This document shows positions 19,599 to 31,218 of a stretch of DNA of 64,000 bases, one piece after another. Position numbers and translations under genes: made by a program. Source of the stretch: Gammaproteobacteria bacterium (GTDB lineage: Bacteria; Pseudomonadota; Gammaproteobacteria; Natronospirales; REEB76). Position 1 is the stretch's first letter; each line of letters opens with the position of its first letter. The stretch spans positions 1 to 64,000 of the forward strand of contig DAHUYB010000040.1 of NCBI GenBank assembly GCA_027315405.1. The letters are read 5' to 3'. The notes under the pieces were generated by a model. The model did not search any database and was not told the origin of the DNA. It was given only the letters and a program-made list of their open reading frames with translations.

Positions 19599-20534
19599 TT
19601 AGGGCATGTCATCCACTTTCTTGTCTTCTTTCACCCGCACCATGAGATCCTTCTTGCTGACCCCCAGTATCAGGGCGGTGGCGCTGGCGATATAGATGGA
19701 GGAATAGGTGCCGACGATGATGCCCACGAACAGCGCCACGGAAAATCCATGCAGCACCGGGCCGCCGAGAATCAAGAGCGCGATGACCACCAGCAAGGTC
19801 ACGCCGGAAGTGATGATGGTACGCGACAGGGTCTGGTTGACGGCCAGGTTGATGATCTCGAAGGGCGTACCCTTGCGGGTGATGCGGAAATCCTCGCGGA
19901 TTCGATCGAACACCACCACCGTGTCGTTCACCGAGTAACCCATGACCGCCAGCACCGCGGCCAGCACATTGAGATCGAATTCCAGATGGAAAATGGAGAA
20001 AAACCCCACCGTGAACACCACGTCGTGCAAGGTCGCGGCCACGCCGCCCAACGCCAGCCGCCACTCGAAGCGGAACCAGATGTACAGCAGAATGCCGGTG
20101 AGCGTCAGGAAAAATGCCAGCGCGCCTTTGGTGGCCAGGTCCTTGCCCACTTCCGGACCCACGAAATTCACCTGTTCCAGTTTCACCTGAGGCGAAGCTT
20201 TCTGCAGCGCCGCCAGCACCGCGCTGCCGGTATCCTTGCCGGACACGCCCTTCTTGGGCTGCAAACGGATCAGCACTTCTTCCGGCGTGCCGAAATTCTG
20301 GACGATGGCATCCTGGTACCCAGCTGTTCCCAGGGTCTCGCGTATCTGACGCAGATCGGCCGGTTGCGGATAGGCAACCTGTACGGTGACGCCGCCGGTG
20401 AAATCCACGCCGAAATTGAGGCCGTGAATAGCCAGGGAGACGACGGCGATGAGGAGCACCACCACCGACATGCCCATGGCCAGCTTGCGGGCTGCCAGGA
20501 AATTGATGTGCGGGACTTTGTGGAAAAATTCCAT
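19599..20534 (-). CDS. secF: Protein translocase subunit SecF
   Basis: 311 aa, normal length. It opens with an amphipathic region and TM1 (LAMGMSVVVLLIAVVSLA). The periplasmic SecF signature follows (GLNFGVDFTGGVTVQV), then a five-helix RND-type block including AVMGYSVNDTVVVFDRIRE and FALFVGIIVGTYSSIYIA-like segments. With SecD it uses the proton gradient to pull secreted proteins across the inner membrane. It starts 12 nt after secD and is last in the operon. Confidence 0.97.
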   Translation of the reverse strand: MEFFHKVPHINFLAARKLAMGMSVVVLLIAVVSLAIHGLNFGVDFTGGVTVQVAYPQPADLRQIRETLGTAGYQDAIVQNFGTPEEVLIRLQPKKGVSGKDTGSAVLAALQKASPQVKLEQVNFVGPEVGKDLATKGALAFFLTLTGILLYIWFRFEWRLALGGVAATLHDVVFTVGFFSIFHLEFDLNVLAAVLAVMGYSVNDTVVVFDRIREDFRITRKGTPFEIINLAVNQTLSRTIITSGVTLLVVIALLILGGPVLHGFSVALFVGIIVGTYSSIYIASATALILGVSKKDLMVRVKEDKKVDDMP

Positions 20535-20546
20535 GACGGCTTCCCC

Positions 20547-22394
20547 TTACACCGGCAGCTTCTTGAGATTGCGCCCGCCGTAAAACCAGTTGACCAGGGA
20601 GCGCGTTCCCATGATGGCGGTGAACAGCGAAGTGAGAATGCCGAGGGACAGAGTTACGGCGAAACCCTTCACCGGACCGGCGCCGAACAGGAACAGCATG
20701 ACGGCGGCGGTGAGCGTGGTCACGTGGGCGTCCACGATGGTGGCAAACGCGCGGCGATAGCCGGCATGGATGCTGGCCTGCGGCGAATTGCCGGAGCGCA
20801 CTTCCTCACGGATATGCTCGTTGATCAGTACGTTGGCGTCCACGCCCATGCCCAGCGTCAGCACGATGCCGGCGATGCCTGGCAGGGTAAGCGTCGCCTG
20901 GATCAGTGACAACAGCGCCACCGTCAGCACCAGGTTCATGAACACCGCCAAGTCGGCGATCACGCCGAAAATCTTGTAGTACAGGGCGATGAACACCACC
21001 ACCAGCACGAAGCCCAGCAGCGCCGCATAGAAACCCTGTTTGATATTCTCCTGACCGAGGCTCGGACCGACGGTGCGTTCTTCGACGATATCCATGGGCG
21101 CCGCCAGGGACCCAGCGCGCAGCAGCAGCGCCAGATTCTGGGCTTCATCCTGGGCGAGTCCCGTGATCTGGAAGCGGTTGCTGAAAATCCCGCGGATGGT
21201 GGCGACGTTGATGACGGTATAGACTTTCTTGTGCACCAACACGGGTTGGCCGTTGACCGTGGTGTGTTCAGTCTTGGTCTCGATGTACAGCACCGCCATG
21301 GGCTTGTCGAGATTCTCGCGGGTCACTTCACCCATCTTGGCGGCGCCCGCGGAATTCAGCGTCACGCTCACATCCGGGGTGCCGCTTTCCTGGTCATAAC
21401 CGGAGACCGCATCCACCAGCTGGTCGCCGCTGACGATGACGTCGCGCTTGAGCAGCACCGGATTGCCGGCCTTGTCCGGAAACAGCTGGTCATCCAGGGG
21501 AATATGGCCGGTCTGTTTGGCCAGCACGGCATTGCCAGTGTAATCCACCAGCCGGAATTCCAGGGTGGCGGTGGCGCCGAGGATTTCCCTGGCGCGGGCG
21601 GTATCCTGCACGCCCGGCAATTCCACCACGATGCTGTTGCCACCCTGTTGCTGTACCACCGGCTCGGCCACGCCCAATTCATTCACGCGGTTGCGCAAGG
21701 TAGTGATGTTCTGCTCGACCGCGAGTTGGCGCAGTTGCTGGATGTTCTGTGGGCTCATGCGCGCCGTGAGCGTATTGGGCTGGCTGCCCGGGGTCACGGT
21801 CAGCTCCGGATATTCGGTGCTGATGAATGTCTTGGCCTTGGCAACATCCTCCGGGGTGCGCAGCGTTACATTGATGGCGTCGCCCGACAGGGACACATCC
21901 TCGTAGCGAATGAGCCTTTCGCGCAGGCTGCCGCGGATGTCGGTGGCGTCGCGCTGCAGTTTGGTCTGCACCGCGGCATTCAGGTCCACCAGCAACTGGA
22001 AGTGCACGCCGCCCTGGAGATCCAGGCCTTTGGACATGGGTTTGAGGCCGATGGCGCGCATCCACTTGGGAGTGCGCGGCGCCAGATTCAGGGCCACGGA
22101 GTAATTGTTGCCCAGGGTTTTCTTGACCGCGTCCAGGGCGCGCAACTGGGTATCGGTATCGTTGAAGCGCACCAGGATGCGGTTGTCGTTGAGGACCGCG
22201 GACTTGTACGGCAGCTTGGCGGTGTTCAAGGCCTGCTCCACCTGGGTGGTGGTGGTATCGGTGAGGGTGGCGTTGTTCTCGGAAATCTGCACCGCCGGAT
22301 CATCGCCGTACAAATTCGGCAACGCCAACAGGATACCCAGCACCGTCACCAGAATGACGGTAATATTTTTCCAGGCCGGATAGCGGTTCAACAT
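20547..22394 (-). CDS. secD: Protein translocase subunit SecD
   Basis: 615 aa, normal length. MLNRYPAWKNITVILVTVLGILLALPNLYGDDPAVQI forms TM1 and the start of the periplasmic domain. GLDLQGGVHFQL is the SecD signature, and RVNELGVAEPVVQQQGGNSIVVELPGVQD lies in the P1 region. Five C-terminal helices contain the conserved GMGVDANVLINEHIREE. It lies 20 nt after yajC. It partners with SecF and YajC. Confidence 0.97.
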   Translation of the reverse strand: MLNRYPAWKNITVILVTVLGILLALPNLYGDDPAVQISENNATLTDTTTTQVEQALNTAKLPYKSAVLNDNRILVRFNDTDTQLRALDAVKKTLGNNYSVALNLAPRTPKWMRAIGLKPMSKGLDLQGGVHFQLLVDLNAAVQTKLQRDATDIRGSLRERLIRYEDVSLSGDAINVTLRTPEDVAKAKTFISTEYPELTVTPGSQPNTLTARMSPQNIQQLRQLAVEQNITTLRNRVNELGVAEPVVQQQGGNSIVVELPGVQDTARAREILGATATLEFRLVDYTGNAVLAKQTGHIPLDDQLFPDKAGNPVLLKRDVIVSGDQLVDAVSGYDQESGTPDVSVTLNSAGAAKMGEVTRENLDKPMAVLYIETKTEHTTVNGQPVLVHKKVYTVINVATIRGIFSNRFQITGLAQDEAQNLALLLRAGSLAAPMDIVEERTVGPSLGQENIKQGFYAALLGFVLVVVFIALYYKIFGVIADLAVFMNLVLTVALLSLIQATLTLPGIAGIVLTLGMGVDANVLINEHIREEVRSGNSPQASIHAGYRRAFATIVDAHVTTLTAAVMLFLFGAGPVKGFAVTLSLGILTSLFTAIMGTRSLVNWFYGGRNLKKLPV

Positions 22395-22414
22395 GCAAAA
22401 AGCCGAAATTGTGT

Positions 22415-22747
22415 TTAGAGGTTCTTGAGGGTGCCTTTGGGCATGACCGCGCCGATGGACTGCCGCTGCACGCGCAACTCGACGCCTTTGGCCACTTCCA
22501 GAGTGATGAACTGGTCACCCAACTCCGTGACCCGCCCCAGCACCCCGCCGCCGGTCACCACTTCGTCGCCTTTGCTGATGGCCGCCAGCATCTTCTGATG
22601 CTCCTTCTGGCGCTTCTGCTGCGGCCGGATGAGAAACAACCAGAAAAACGCGATCAGCACCACGAAAATGATGATGGTGATGAACTGATTTCCCCCTTGC
22701 GGGACCTGCCCGCCGGCGGCATAGGCGTCTTGAATGAAAAAGCTCAT
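22415..22747 (-). CDS. yajC: Sec translocon accessory complex subunit YajC
   Basis: 110 aa from ATG 22747 (MSFFIQDAYAA), chosen because the family starts MSFF; an upstream in-frame start at 22786 is less likely. There is a single transmembrane helix (FITIIIFVVLIAFFWLFLI) followed by the hallmark RPQQKRQKEHQKML and a small SH3-like tail (GDEVVTGGGVLGRVTELGDQFITLEV). It is encoded between tgt and secD as in E. coli. Confidence 0.96.
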   Translation of the reverse strand: MSFFIQDAYAAGGQVPQGGNQFITIIIFVVLIAFFWLFLIRPQQKRQKEHQKMLAAISKGDEVVTGGGVLGRVTELGDQFITLEVAKGVELRVQRQSIGAVMPKGTLKNL

Positions 22748-22860
22748 GGCAATCCCGATCCAGTATTTAAGGTTGGATAACGACACGGGGCCTTGCAGCC
22801 CGGCGCGCGAGCGCGGATTTTACAACGCCCGGCGCGGCTTTTGGCCGTCGCGGCGGCGCA

Positions 22861-25159
<2,299 letters not shown>

Positions 25160-25221
25160 AGGCAACGTAGGGCAGCAGCTTTAATCGGTGGCAAAAACCG
25201 CACTGCAACGCATTCCCATGA

Positions 25222-26436
25222 TCAATGCCGGTAGCGCTTGAATACCAGAGACGCGTTGGTACCGCCAAAGCCAAAGCTGTTAGACAACACCTGCTCAATA
25301 TCCGCGGTCCGCGTCTGCCGTACGATATCCAGTCCCTCGGCCTGTGCATCCAGTGTCTCGATATTGATTGAGGGGGCGAGGAAGCCGTTTTCCATCATCA
25401 ACAGGCAGTAAATCGCCTCGTGCACGCCGGCGGCGCCAAGGGAATGGCCGGACATGGATTTGGTGGATGATAGCGGAGGCGCGGCGCGCCCGAACACTTC
25501 ACGAATGGCGATGAGTTCGGCGATGTCGCCGGCCGGCGTGGAGGTGCCGTGAGCGTTGATGTAATCAACCGGCCCCGGTGCGCTGCCGAGCGCCATCTGC
25601 ATGCATCGCCTCGCGCCCTCGCCAGAGGGCGTCACCATGTCGTGGCCGTCAGAACTGGCGCCGTAGCCCACCAACTCGGCATAAATTCTGGCGCCACGCC
25701 GGCGAGCGTGCTCCAGGCTTTCCAGCACCAGGATGCCTGCTCCCCCGGCGATGACGAAACCGTCACGGCCGGTGTCGAAGGGCCGGGACGCCTGTGCCGG
25801 CGTGTCGTTGCGCTTGGTGGATAGCGCACCCATGGCGTCAAACATGCCGGTCATGCCCCAATGCAGTTCCTCGGCACCACCGGCGAACACCACATCCTGT
25901 TTGCCCAATTCAATCTGCTCCATGGCGGCGCCGATGCAATGGGCAGAGGTGGCGCATGCGGAGGAAATGGAATAGTTGATACCCTTGATCTGAAACGGGG
26001 TTGCAAGTCCGGCGGAAACCGTCGAGCACATGGTTCTCGGAACCATATAAGGCCCTACCCGACGCACGCCTTTGCTGCGCAAGATATCGGCCGTGTCTAT
26101 CTGATTGGCAACCGAGCCGCCGCCCGAGCCGGCAATCAGGCCGACGCGCGGATCGGATACCTCTTCGGCCGCGAGTCCCGCATCCTCGATGGCGTTGCGC
26201 ATGGCGACATAAGCATACCCCGCGGCATCGCCCATGAAACGCTTGATCTTGCGGTCAATCAGCGCCTCGAGATCAATGTCCGGGGTACCTGCGACCTGGC
26301 TGCGTAAACCGAGATCCGCGTATTCCTGCACATGCCGGATACCGGAACGTCCCGCGCGCAGGCAGGCCGCGACGCTCGCCTTGTCGTTGCCGAGACACGA
26401 TACGATGCCAATCCCGGTCACCACCACGCGCGTCAT
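25222..26436 (-). CDS. fabB: 3-oxoacyl-[acyl-carrier-protein] synthase I
   Basis: 404 aa from ATG 26436 ([17 protein letters not shown]), matching FabB; the longer in-frame extension has no family support. The catalytic cysteine is in [14 protein letters not shown], and the two histidines are in [11 protein letters not shown] and [12 protein letters not shown]; the tail [18 protein letters not shown] is typical. FabB elongates cis-3-decenoyl-ACP, the step that commits to unsaturated fatty acids. It lies 13 nt after fabA, as in many proteobacteria where the two form one unit. Confidence 0.96.
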   Translation of the reverse strand: MTRVVVTGIGIVSCLGNDKASVAACLRAGRSGIRHVQEYADLGLRSQVAGTPDIDLEALIDRKIKRFMGDAAGYAYVAMRNAIEDAGLAAEEVSDPRVGLIAGSGGGSVANQIDTADILRSKGVRRVGPYMVPRTMCSTVSAGLATPFQIKGINYSISSACATSAHCIGAAMEQIELGKQDVVFAGGAEELHWGMTGMFDAMGALSTKRNDTPAQASRPFDTGRDGFVIAGGAGILVLESLEHARRRGARIYAELVGYGASSDGHDMVTPSGEGARRCMQMALGSAPGPVDYINAHGTSTPAGDIAELIAIREVFGRAAPPLSSTKSMSGHSLGAAGVHEAIYCLLMMENGFLAPSINIETLDAQAEGLDIVRQTRTADIEQVLSNSFGFGGTNASLVFKRYRH

Positions 26437-26449
26437 ATCCGTCCGCACC

Positions 26450-26962
26450 TTAGAAAGCCTCCGTGGAGGTGAACAAACCGACACGTAGATCACTCGCGGT
26501 GTAAATCTCGCGGTCATCCACCAATACCCGGCCGTCACCAATAGCCAATACCAGCTTGCGTTCGATGACGCGCTTGATGTTTATCTCATAGCGCACCTGG
26601 CTGGCGCTCGGCAGCACTTGGCCGAAGAATTTCACTTCCCCCACGCCCAGAGCCCGGCCCCGGCCGGGAAGATCTTTCCAGGTAAGAAAGAAGCCCACCA
26701 GCTGCCACAAGGCGTCGAGGCCCAAACAGCCGGGCATCACCGGATCCCCCTGGAAATGACAGGCGAAGAACCATAATCCCGGATGGATATCGAACTCCGC
26801 CTCCACAATACCCTTGCCGTAAGCACCGCCGCTGGCGGCGATGTGCGTAATGCGGTCCAGTTGCAGCATGTTGGGCAACGGCAGGCGCCCGTTGTCGGGA
26901 CCGAAGATCTCGCCGCGACCGCAGGCGAGCAGCTCAGCGCGTGTGTATGAGGATTGATTCAT
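26450..26962 (-). CDS. fabA: 3-hydroxydecanoyl-[ACP] dehydratase / isomerase
   Basis: 170 aa from ATG 26962 ([21 protein letters not shown]), with AGGAAA upstream at a suitable distance. The active-site histidine lies in [24 protein letters not shown], together with the catalytic Asp (GLDALWQ). FabA dehydrates 3-hydroxydecanoyl-ACP and isomerises the double bond to make cis-3-decenoyl-ACP. First gene of the fabA-fabB pair. FabA with FabB is a mark of the gamma/alpha-proteobacterial pathway. Confidence 0.97.
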   Translation of the reverse strand: MNQSSYTRAELLACGRGEIFGPDNGRLPLPNMLQLDRITHIAASGGAYGKGIVEAEFDIHPGLWFFACHFQGDPVMPGCLGLDALWQLVGFFLTWKDLPGRGRALGVGEVKFFGQVLPSASQVRYEINIKRVIERKLVLAIGDGRVLVDDREIYTASDLRVGLFTSTEAF

Positions 26963-27250
26963 TGAGTTTCCTGATAAGTGCCGGCTGCACAACCCGGAAT
27001 ATTACCGCCTGCGGCGCTTGCGGCAATGCCTTGGATGACAGCCGCCGCCGGCAGACGCGGCCAGTTCCACCGGCGTCAGCTCCTGGCTTTTTACCCTTGA
27101 GTCACTCCGATTCCAGGCAGCGCAGTCGCGCGTGTAATTGATGCATGTCATTGTAGCAGGGAGCTCACCGCACCCGATCTTCCCTCTGCGAATTGGACTC
27201 GGTCCATCCGGGCCAGCGATGCGGGCAGACGGGCTGCGCACCCGCTGTTT

Positions 27251-29314
27251 TTACGCGCGCTGCTTGCGCGCGGCGGAATGCTTGCGCGCACCGCCGGCAC
27301 CGCGCCAGGCGCCGAGTTCCAGCTCCGCGAGAATCAGTTCCTCCAGGTATTCCAGATACCGGTCGAGCGGGTTCTGGCCGCCCCTGCTTTTCAGCAGCCA
27401 CGGGTTCATAAGCGTATGCCGCAGCAGGAACAGACTGTCGGCCTGGGTCTGCTGATCCTCGACCACAACGGTGAAGGTGTCCGCAGCAATCCCGAGGGCG
27501 CTGAGCACCCGCGAAAGATCCTCCGACCCGAGCATGTCGCGGGCCACGCGGGTATGCGAACTAAAGAAGTCGCGCAGTTGCACCGGCTGCCCGGGATCGA
27601 TGCTGAGATGCGTATACAGACGCTCGCCGAAGCGGTTCATCGCGGCCAGGGAGCGATTGCCCTCGGGATTGACCGCCAGGCACAGCAAATTGGTATCGGG
27701 CTCAAACGGCACCACCAACCGCGCGCGCCCCGCGAGACGCTGCGCCACCGCCGGCAGGCGCTCATAAAAATATTCGCTGGCGAGGATGGTGTGGCGTTGC
27801 AGCCGGCCGAGATGGGCCCGGTCGAGCGGCAGGACGCGATGGGTCACCCAGGCGGCGGCGGCGGCGGCACCCGGCTTTGAACCTTCCAGGATGTACTGGC
27901 CCAGTTGCGCCGGGCGATCGTCCGCGTCGGACGAGCCGTTGTGATCAAACGCATAGGGCGCGGTTTCACCCAAAAAGTCCCTGACCCGCCGGTCACGCCA
28001 GATGATGCCGCCAATGCCGTAGGGCAGGTAGCCCAGCTTGTGGGGGTCCACGGTGACTGAATCCGCGCGCTTGAGGGCGGCGAAACTGGCGTAAACCGGC
28101 GCGGACGGGAAATACCTGAAACCCTTGCGCACCGAGTCGTACGCGGCCAGGCTGCCATCGGGTTCGCGGAAAATGCTGGCGAGATAACCACCCCAGGCGG
28201 CATCCACGTGCAGTGCGAATTCCAGGCCGTGCGCCCGGGAATGGTCGCGCAACTCCGCGATTTCCTGCAGGGGGTCGAGGGTGCCGAATTCGGTGGTACC
28301 AAGGACCGCCACCACCGCCAGCACCGGGATCTTCTGGCGCGCGCATTCCGCCAGTTGCTGCTTCAAGGCCGCCATGGACATGCGCATATGGTGGTCCACC
28401 GGCACCTCCAGCAATTGAGCGCTGCCGAACCCCAGCACTTTCGCGGCCTTACGCCAGGAATAATGTGCGGTCACCGGTACCAGCACACTCATCTGCGCAC
28501 ACACCGGGTGGCGCTCGGCAAAATTCACCAGCCCGGTGCACTCGGCACGCGCCTGGGTGAGCGCCTGCCGCAGGCGGCGGGCTTCGAGAGGGGTCGCGTG
28601 CTCACGCAGTTGTGCCGCGAGCCGCTGCGGCAGTTCCATGACCTCGTCCAGCGGCAGATTGAACAAGGTCCAGTCATCCAGTTCCCGCAGCGGCCGGCCG
28701 GCCGCGACGCTCAATGGCAACGCCAGGCGCGTGGCCAGCAGCGCGTCCTTCACGGCCAATGGATAGCAGCGCACGGCACGCAGATTGACGAGACTTTCGA
28801 AGTTGGCGAGCGTGCCACCGGAGGCCAGGTGCCCCCAGGCACAGGGGACACGCTCAGGATCAATGGCAAAGCCGAGCATGCATGCGAGCTGCTCAGCCAC
28901 CCTGAGTTCCAGATCGAGCGTGACGGGAGCCGCCTCCGGAGAAACATTGTTGGGGTTGTAAAGCGTGGTGACCAGCTGGGCCAGCAGACCGGGCAGCAGC
29001 GTATCCGACACCATATGACCGAGGTAGCGCGGGTTGAAGAACGGTACCGAGCGTTTGAGCGCCGCCGTGAGCGCGTTGAGCTCGGTGCGCATACGGTCCA
29101 CGAAATCCACATACTCCGGCTGGTGCACCGCCAGCATGGGGATGGGCGGCGGATCCTCGGGGTGGAAGTTGCGCCGCCAGTAGACGTGGTCACGCACCAG
29201 ATCCAACAGCACCCGCTCGAACAGCTCGCTGTTCTCGCCGCTGGAGCCGAGGAAGCAGGGGTTAAGAACGGAGAGCTCGTCGTCTTGCTCGCAAGCCGGG
29301 GTTTCATCGTGCAT
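27251..29314 (-). CDS. Group II PLP-dependent decarboxylase, tyrosine-decarboxylase type
   Basis: 687 aa from ATG 29314 (MHDETPACEQDDELS); an upstream TTG at 29362 is in frame. It follows the long bacterial tyrosine decarboxylase layout, not the shorter animal form: FLGSSGENSELFE, WRRNFHPEDPPP, YLGHMVSDTLLPGLLAQ, YNPNNVSPEAAP, WGHLASGGTLANFE, HYSWRKAAKVLGFG, HVDAAWGGYLA, the PLP lysine in TVDPHKLGYLPYGIGG, and YILEGSKPGA. Probable reaction: decarboxylation of an aromatic amino acid or glutamate; the substrate cannot be fixed by eye. It stands alone with no antiporter next to it, unlike the classical tyrDC-tyrP acid-resistance pair. It lies immediately upstream of the tRNA-Leu. Confidence 0.85.
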   Translation of the reverse strand: MHDETPACEQDDELSVLNPCFLGSSGENSELFERVLLDLVRDHVYWRRNFHPEDPPPIPMLAVHQPEYVDFVDRMRTELNALTAALKRSVPFFNPRYLGHMVSDTLLPGLLAQLVTTLYNPNNVSPEAAPVTLDLELRVAEQLACMLGFAIDPERVPCAWGHLASGGTLANFESLVNLRAVRCYPLAVKDALLATRLALPLSVAAGRPLRELDDWTLFNLPLDEVMELPQRLAAQLREHATPLEARRLRQALTQARAECTGLVNFAERHPVCAQMSVLVPVTAHYSWRKAAKVLGFGSAQLLEVPVDHHMRMSMAALKQQLAECARQKIPVLAVVAVLGTTEFGTLDPLQEIAELRDHSRAHGLEFALHVDAAWGGYLASIFREPDGSLAAYDSVRKGFRYFPSAPVYASFAALKRADSVTVDPHKLGYLPYGIGGIIWRDRRVRDFLGETAPYAFDHNGSSDADDRPAQLGQYILEGSKPGAAAAAAWVTHRVLPLDRAHLGRLQRHTILASEYFYERLPAVAQRLAGRARLVVPFEPDTNLLCLAVNPEGNRSLAAMNRFGERLYTHLSIDPGQPVQLRDFFSSHTRVARDMLGSEDLSRVLSALGIAADTFTVVVEDQQTQADSLFLLRHTLMNPWLLKSRGGQNPLDRYLEYLEELILAELELGAWRGAGGARKHSAARKQRA

Positions 29315-29423
29315 AGCAAAGCCGCCAATGACTGGGAATGAGTCAGTAGGCTGCTCCGCCAAGGGTCAACCGGCCATGATGCAGATCAAGTAATCTTAAG
29401 GCTTCGAGCGCGTGCTCACCTGA

Positions 29424-29429
29424 TATAAT
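29424..29429 (+). promoter_or_regulatory. -10 box of the tRNA-Leu promoter
   Basis: Perfect TATAAT about 29 nt before the mature tRNA start; the -35 position (about 29401-29406, gcttcg) is weak. Confidence 0.6.
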
Positions 29430-29457
29430 TTACGCCTTTTCCAGGCTCAGCTTCCCT

Positions 29458-29545
29458 GCCCGGATGGCGGAACTGGTAGACGCGCGGGACTCAAAATCCC
29501 GTTCCCCTCAAAGGAGTGTCGGTTCGATTCCGACTCCGGGCACCA
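29458..29545 (+). tRNA. tRNA-Leu (anticodon CAA)
   Basis: 88 nt including an encoded CCA. The acceptor stem GCCCGGA (29458-29464) pairs with TCCGGGC (29535-29541). The D-arm region is TGGCGGAACTGGTAGACGCG. The anticodon stem CGGGA/TCCCG encloses the loop CTCAAAA, giving anticodon CAA. A long class II variable arm (GTTCCCCTCAAAGGAGT) is followed by the T-arm GTCGGTTCGATTCCGAC. It reads UUG codons. Bases 29515-29539 recur exactly at 50451-50475. Confidence 0.98.
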
Positions 29546-29626
29546 GCTCTTTCCTTGAGCCAATCGGCGGCGGCTGGGGCCGCGTTTTCGCCAAACCAGC
29601 GCGCCTACCTGGCGCCAAGCAGGCGT

Positions 29627-30637
29627 TCACGCATAACCGGCAGGATTCAATTTCTGCCAGCACCAGGCATCGCGGCACATATCCTCCAGGGATAAACGTG
29701 TGGACCAGCCAAGCTGTTGCGCGGCGCGCGCCGCGTCTGCATAGGTCTCGGTGGTGTCGCCCGGGCGGCGCGCGCCCATGCGGTGCGGAATGCGCACGCC
29801 GTTGACCCGCTCGAAAGCGGCCAGCAACTCGAGCACGCTGGTGCCGCGTCCGGTGCCGAGGTTGATGAAATGCATGCCGCCCTCGCGCTCCAGATAGTCG
29901 AACGCCTTGAGATGCCCTTGCGCCAGATCCACCACATGGATGTAATCGCGGATGGCGGTGCCGTCGGGTGTCGGATAGTCATTGCCGAACACCGTCAGTT
30001 CCGGCAGCCTGCCGACCGCCACCTGGCAGAGGTAGGGCATCAGATTGTCGGGGATGCCGCCCGGTGCCTCGCCCACCCGTCCGCTCGGGTGGGCGCCCAC
30101 GGGATTGAAATAGCGCAGCGCCACGGCGCGCAACCCGGGATTTGCCCGGCACAGATCGGCGAGCAATTCCTCCACCATGCGCTTGCTGCGACCGTAAGGG
30201 TTGGCGGGTGCCAGGGGCGCATCCTCGCCGATGGGCGAGCGCGCCGCCTCGCCGTACACGGTCGCCGAAGAGCTGAACACCAGGCGCGTGACGCCGTGGC
30301 GCAAGGCGGCATCGAACAGCAGCGCGCTGCCGCACACATTGTTGCTGTAGTACTTGAGCGGGTCAGCCACCGATTCCGCCACCGCCTTGACCCCGGCGAA
30401 ATGGATGAGCGCATCGAACGCCTGCCGTGCGAACAGCCGCTCAAGGCCGGCGGCATCGCGCACGTCCAGTTGATGGAATTCGGGCTGGCGGCCGGCAATG
30501 CGCGCGATCCTCTCGACCACCGCGGGCGAGCTGTTGGAAAGATTGTCCACGATCGTCACGGCGTGACCCGCAGCCAGCAGTTCGATGCAGGTGTGGGATC
30601 CGATATAGCCATTGCCGCCGGTAATCAAGACCCTCAT
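29627..30637 (-). CDS. galE: UDP-glucose 4-epimerase family (GalE)
   Basis: 336 aa from ATG 30637 (MRVLITGGNGYIGSHTCIELL); an in-frame ATG five codons upstream is possible. The Rossmann motif GGNGYIG is followed by the SDR catalytic SSSATVYGEAARSPI...NPYGRSKRMVEELL (Tyr-x3-Lys) and ALRYFNPVGAHPSG. It interconverts UDP-Glc/UDP-Gal (possibly the N-acetyl forms). It ends the polysaccharide cluster and is the closest gene to the tRNA-Leu. Its GC-rich character resembles the chromosome core, unlike the AT-rich genes upstream. Confidence 0.93.
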   Translation of the reverse strand: MRVLITGGNGYIGSHTCIELLAAGHAVTIVDNLSNSSPAVVERIARIAGRQPEFHQLDVRDAAGLERLFARQAFDALIHFAGVKAVAESVADPLKYYSNNVCGSALLFDAALRHGVTRLVFSSSATVYGEAARSPIGEDAPLAPANPYGRSKRMVEELLADLCRANPGLRAVALRYFNPVGAHPSGRVGEAPGGIPDNLMPYLCQVAVGRLPELTVFGNDYPTPDGTAIRDYIHVVDLAQGHLKAFDYLEREGGMHFINLGTGRGTSVLELLAAFERVNGVRIPHRMGARRPGDTTETYADAARAAQQLGWSTRLSLEDMCRDAWCWQKLNPAGYA

Positions 30638-30766
30638 ATTGTGGTATCCCATGTCATTACGTCACCCACATCACCATCAATCCAATTAAGCAAGCAAAAT
30701 AGGATGAAAGAGATTCCGCGGTTTCGACAGCGTTAAACAGAATATCAGCAGATCCACGCCATGCTC

Positions 30767-30922
30767 TCAGTAGGCATTCTTGTTGACGAATCCGATGAAC
30801 AGGGTGAGCAGGGTGATCTTGAGGTCGAACCACAAAGACCAGTGTTCGATGTAGTAGAAGTCGAATTCCACCCGCCTTTGCATTTTATCCGGGGTTTCGG
30901 TCATGCCGCGTAGCCCGTTACC
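30767..30922 (-). pseudogene. C-terminal remnant of a WbaP/WcaJ-type undecaprenyl-phosphate sugar-1-phosphate transferase
   Basis: About 51 codons read [20 protein letters not shown], then [15 protein letters not shown] and ending GFVNKNAY. This is the highly conserved end of polyprenyl-phosphate glycosyl-1-phosphate transferases, normally about 460 aa. Upstream (30923-31218) no continuation is readable in any frame, so only the last roughly 11% survives. The enzyme starts polysaccharide repeat units on undecaprenyl phosphate. Its role is now presumably taken by WecA, the next gene upstream. Confidence 0.85.
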
Positions 30923-31218
30923 CAGTAGCACAGTACCGCTACACGCACGCATTAGCTAGCAATTGGTAAAGCGCCACGTATGACAGCTACACGCAGCATC
31001 CAACACCACATTGCCAGAATAGGATACAACCGATCTGCAAAGATATGGTCTAATTGATGGGCCTGTCGCTTAACTGAGAGCACCAAAAATCCTACTGCAC
31101 ACAGCACACATGGCTTAGTTGCACTGTATTAACAATGATAATTATAAACAATTATTGCATGCACTGGACCATATACACGATTCCCGGATCATAATCCACA
31201 TGGATGCTAAACTTATGG
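30923..31218. other. Noncoding, AT-rich stretch after wecA
   Basis: No gene is supported. It separates the wecA stop from the decayed WbaP-like remnant and looks like eroded sequence; several short A/T runs, no clear terminator. Confidence 0.5.

Noticed and set aside
21231..22418. A 395-codon plus-strand frame opposite secD
   Set aside because: Antisense shadow: rich in His/Gln/Gly, no motif, fully covered by secD.
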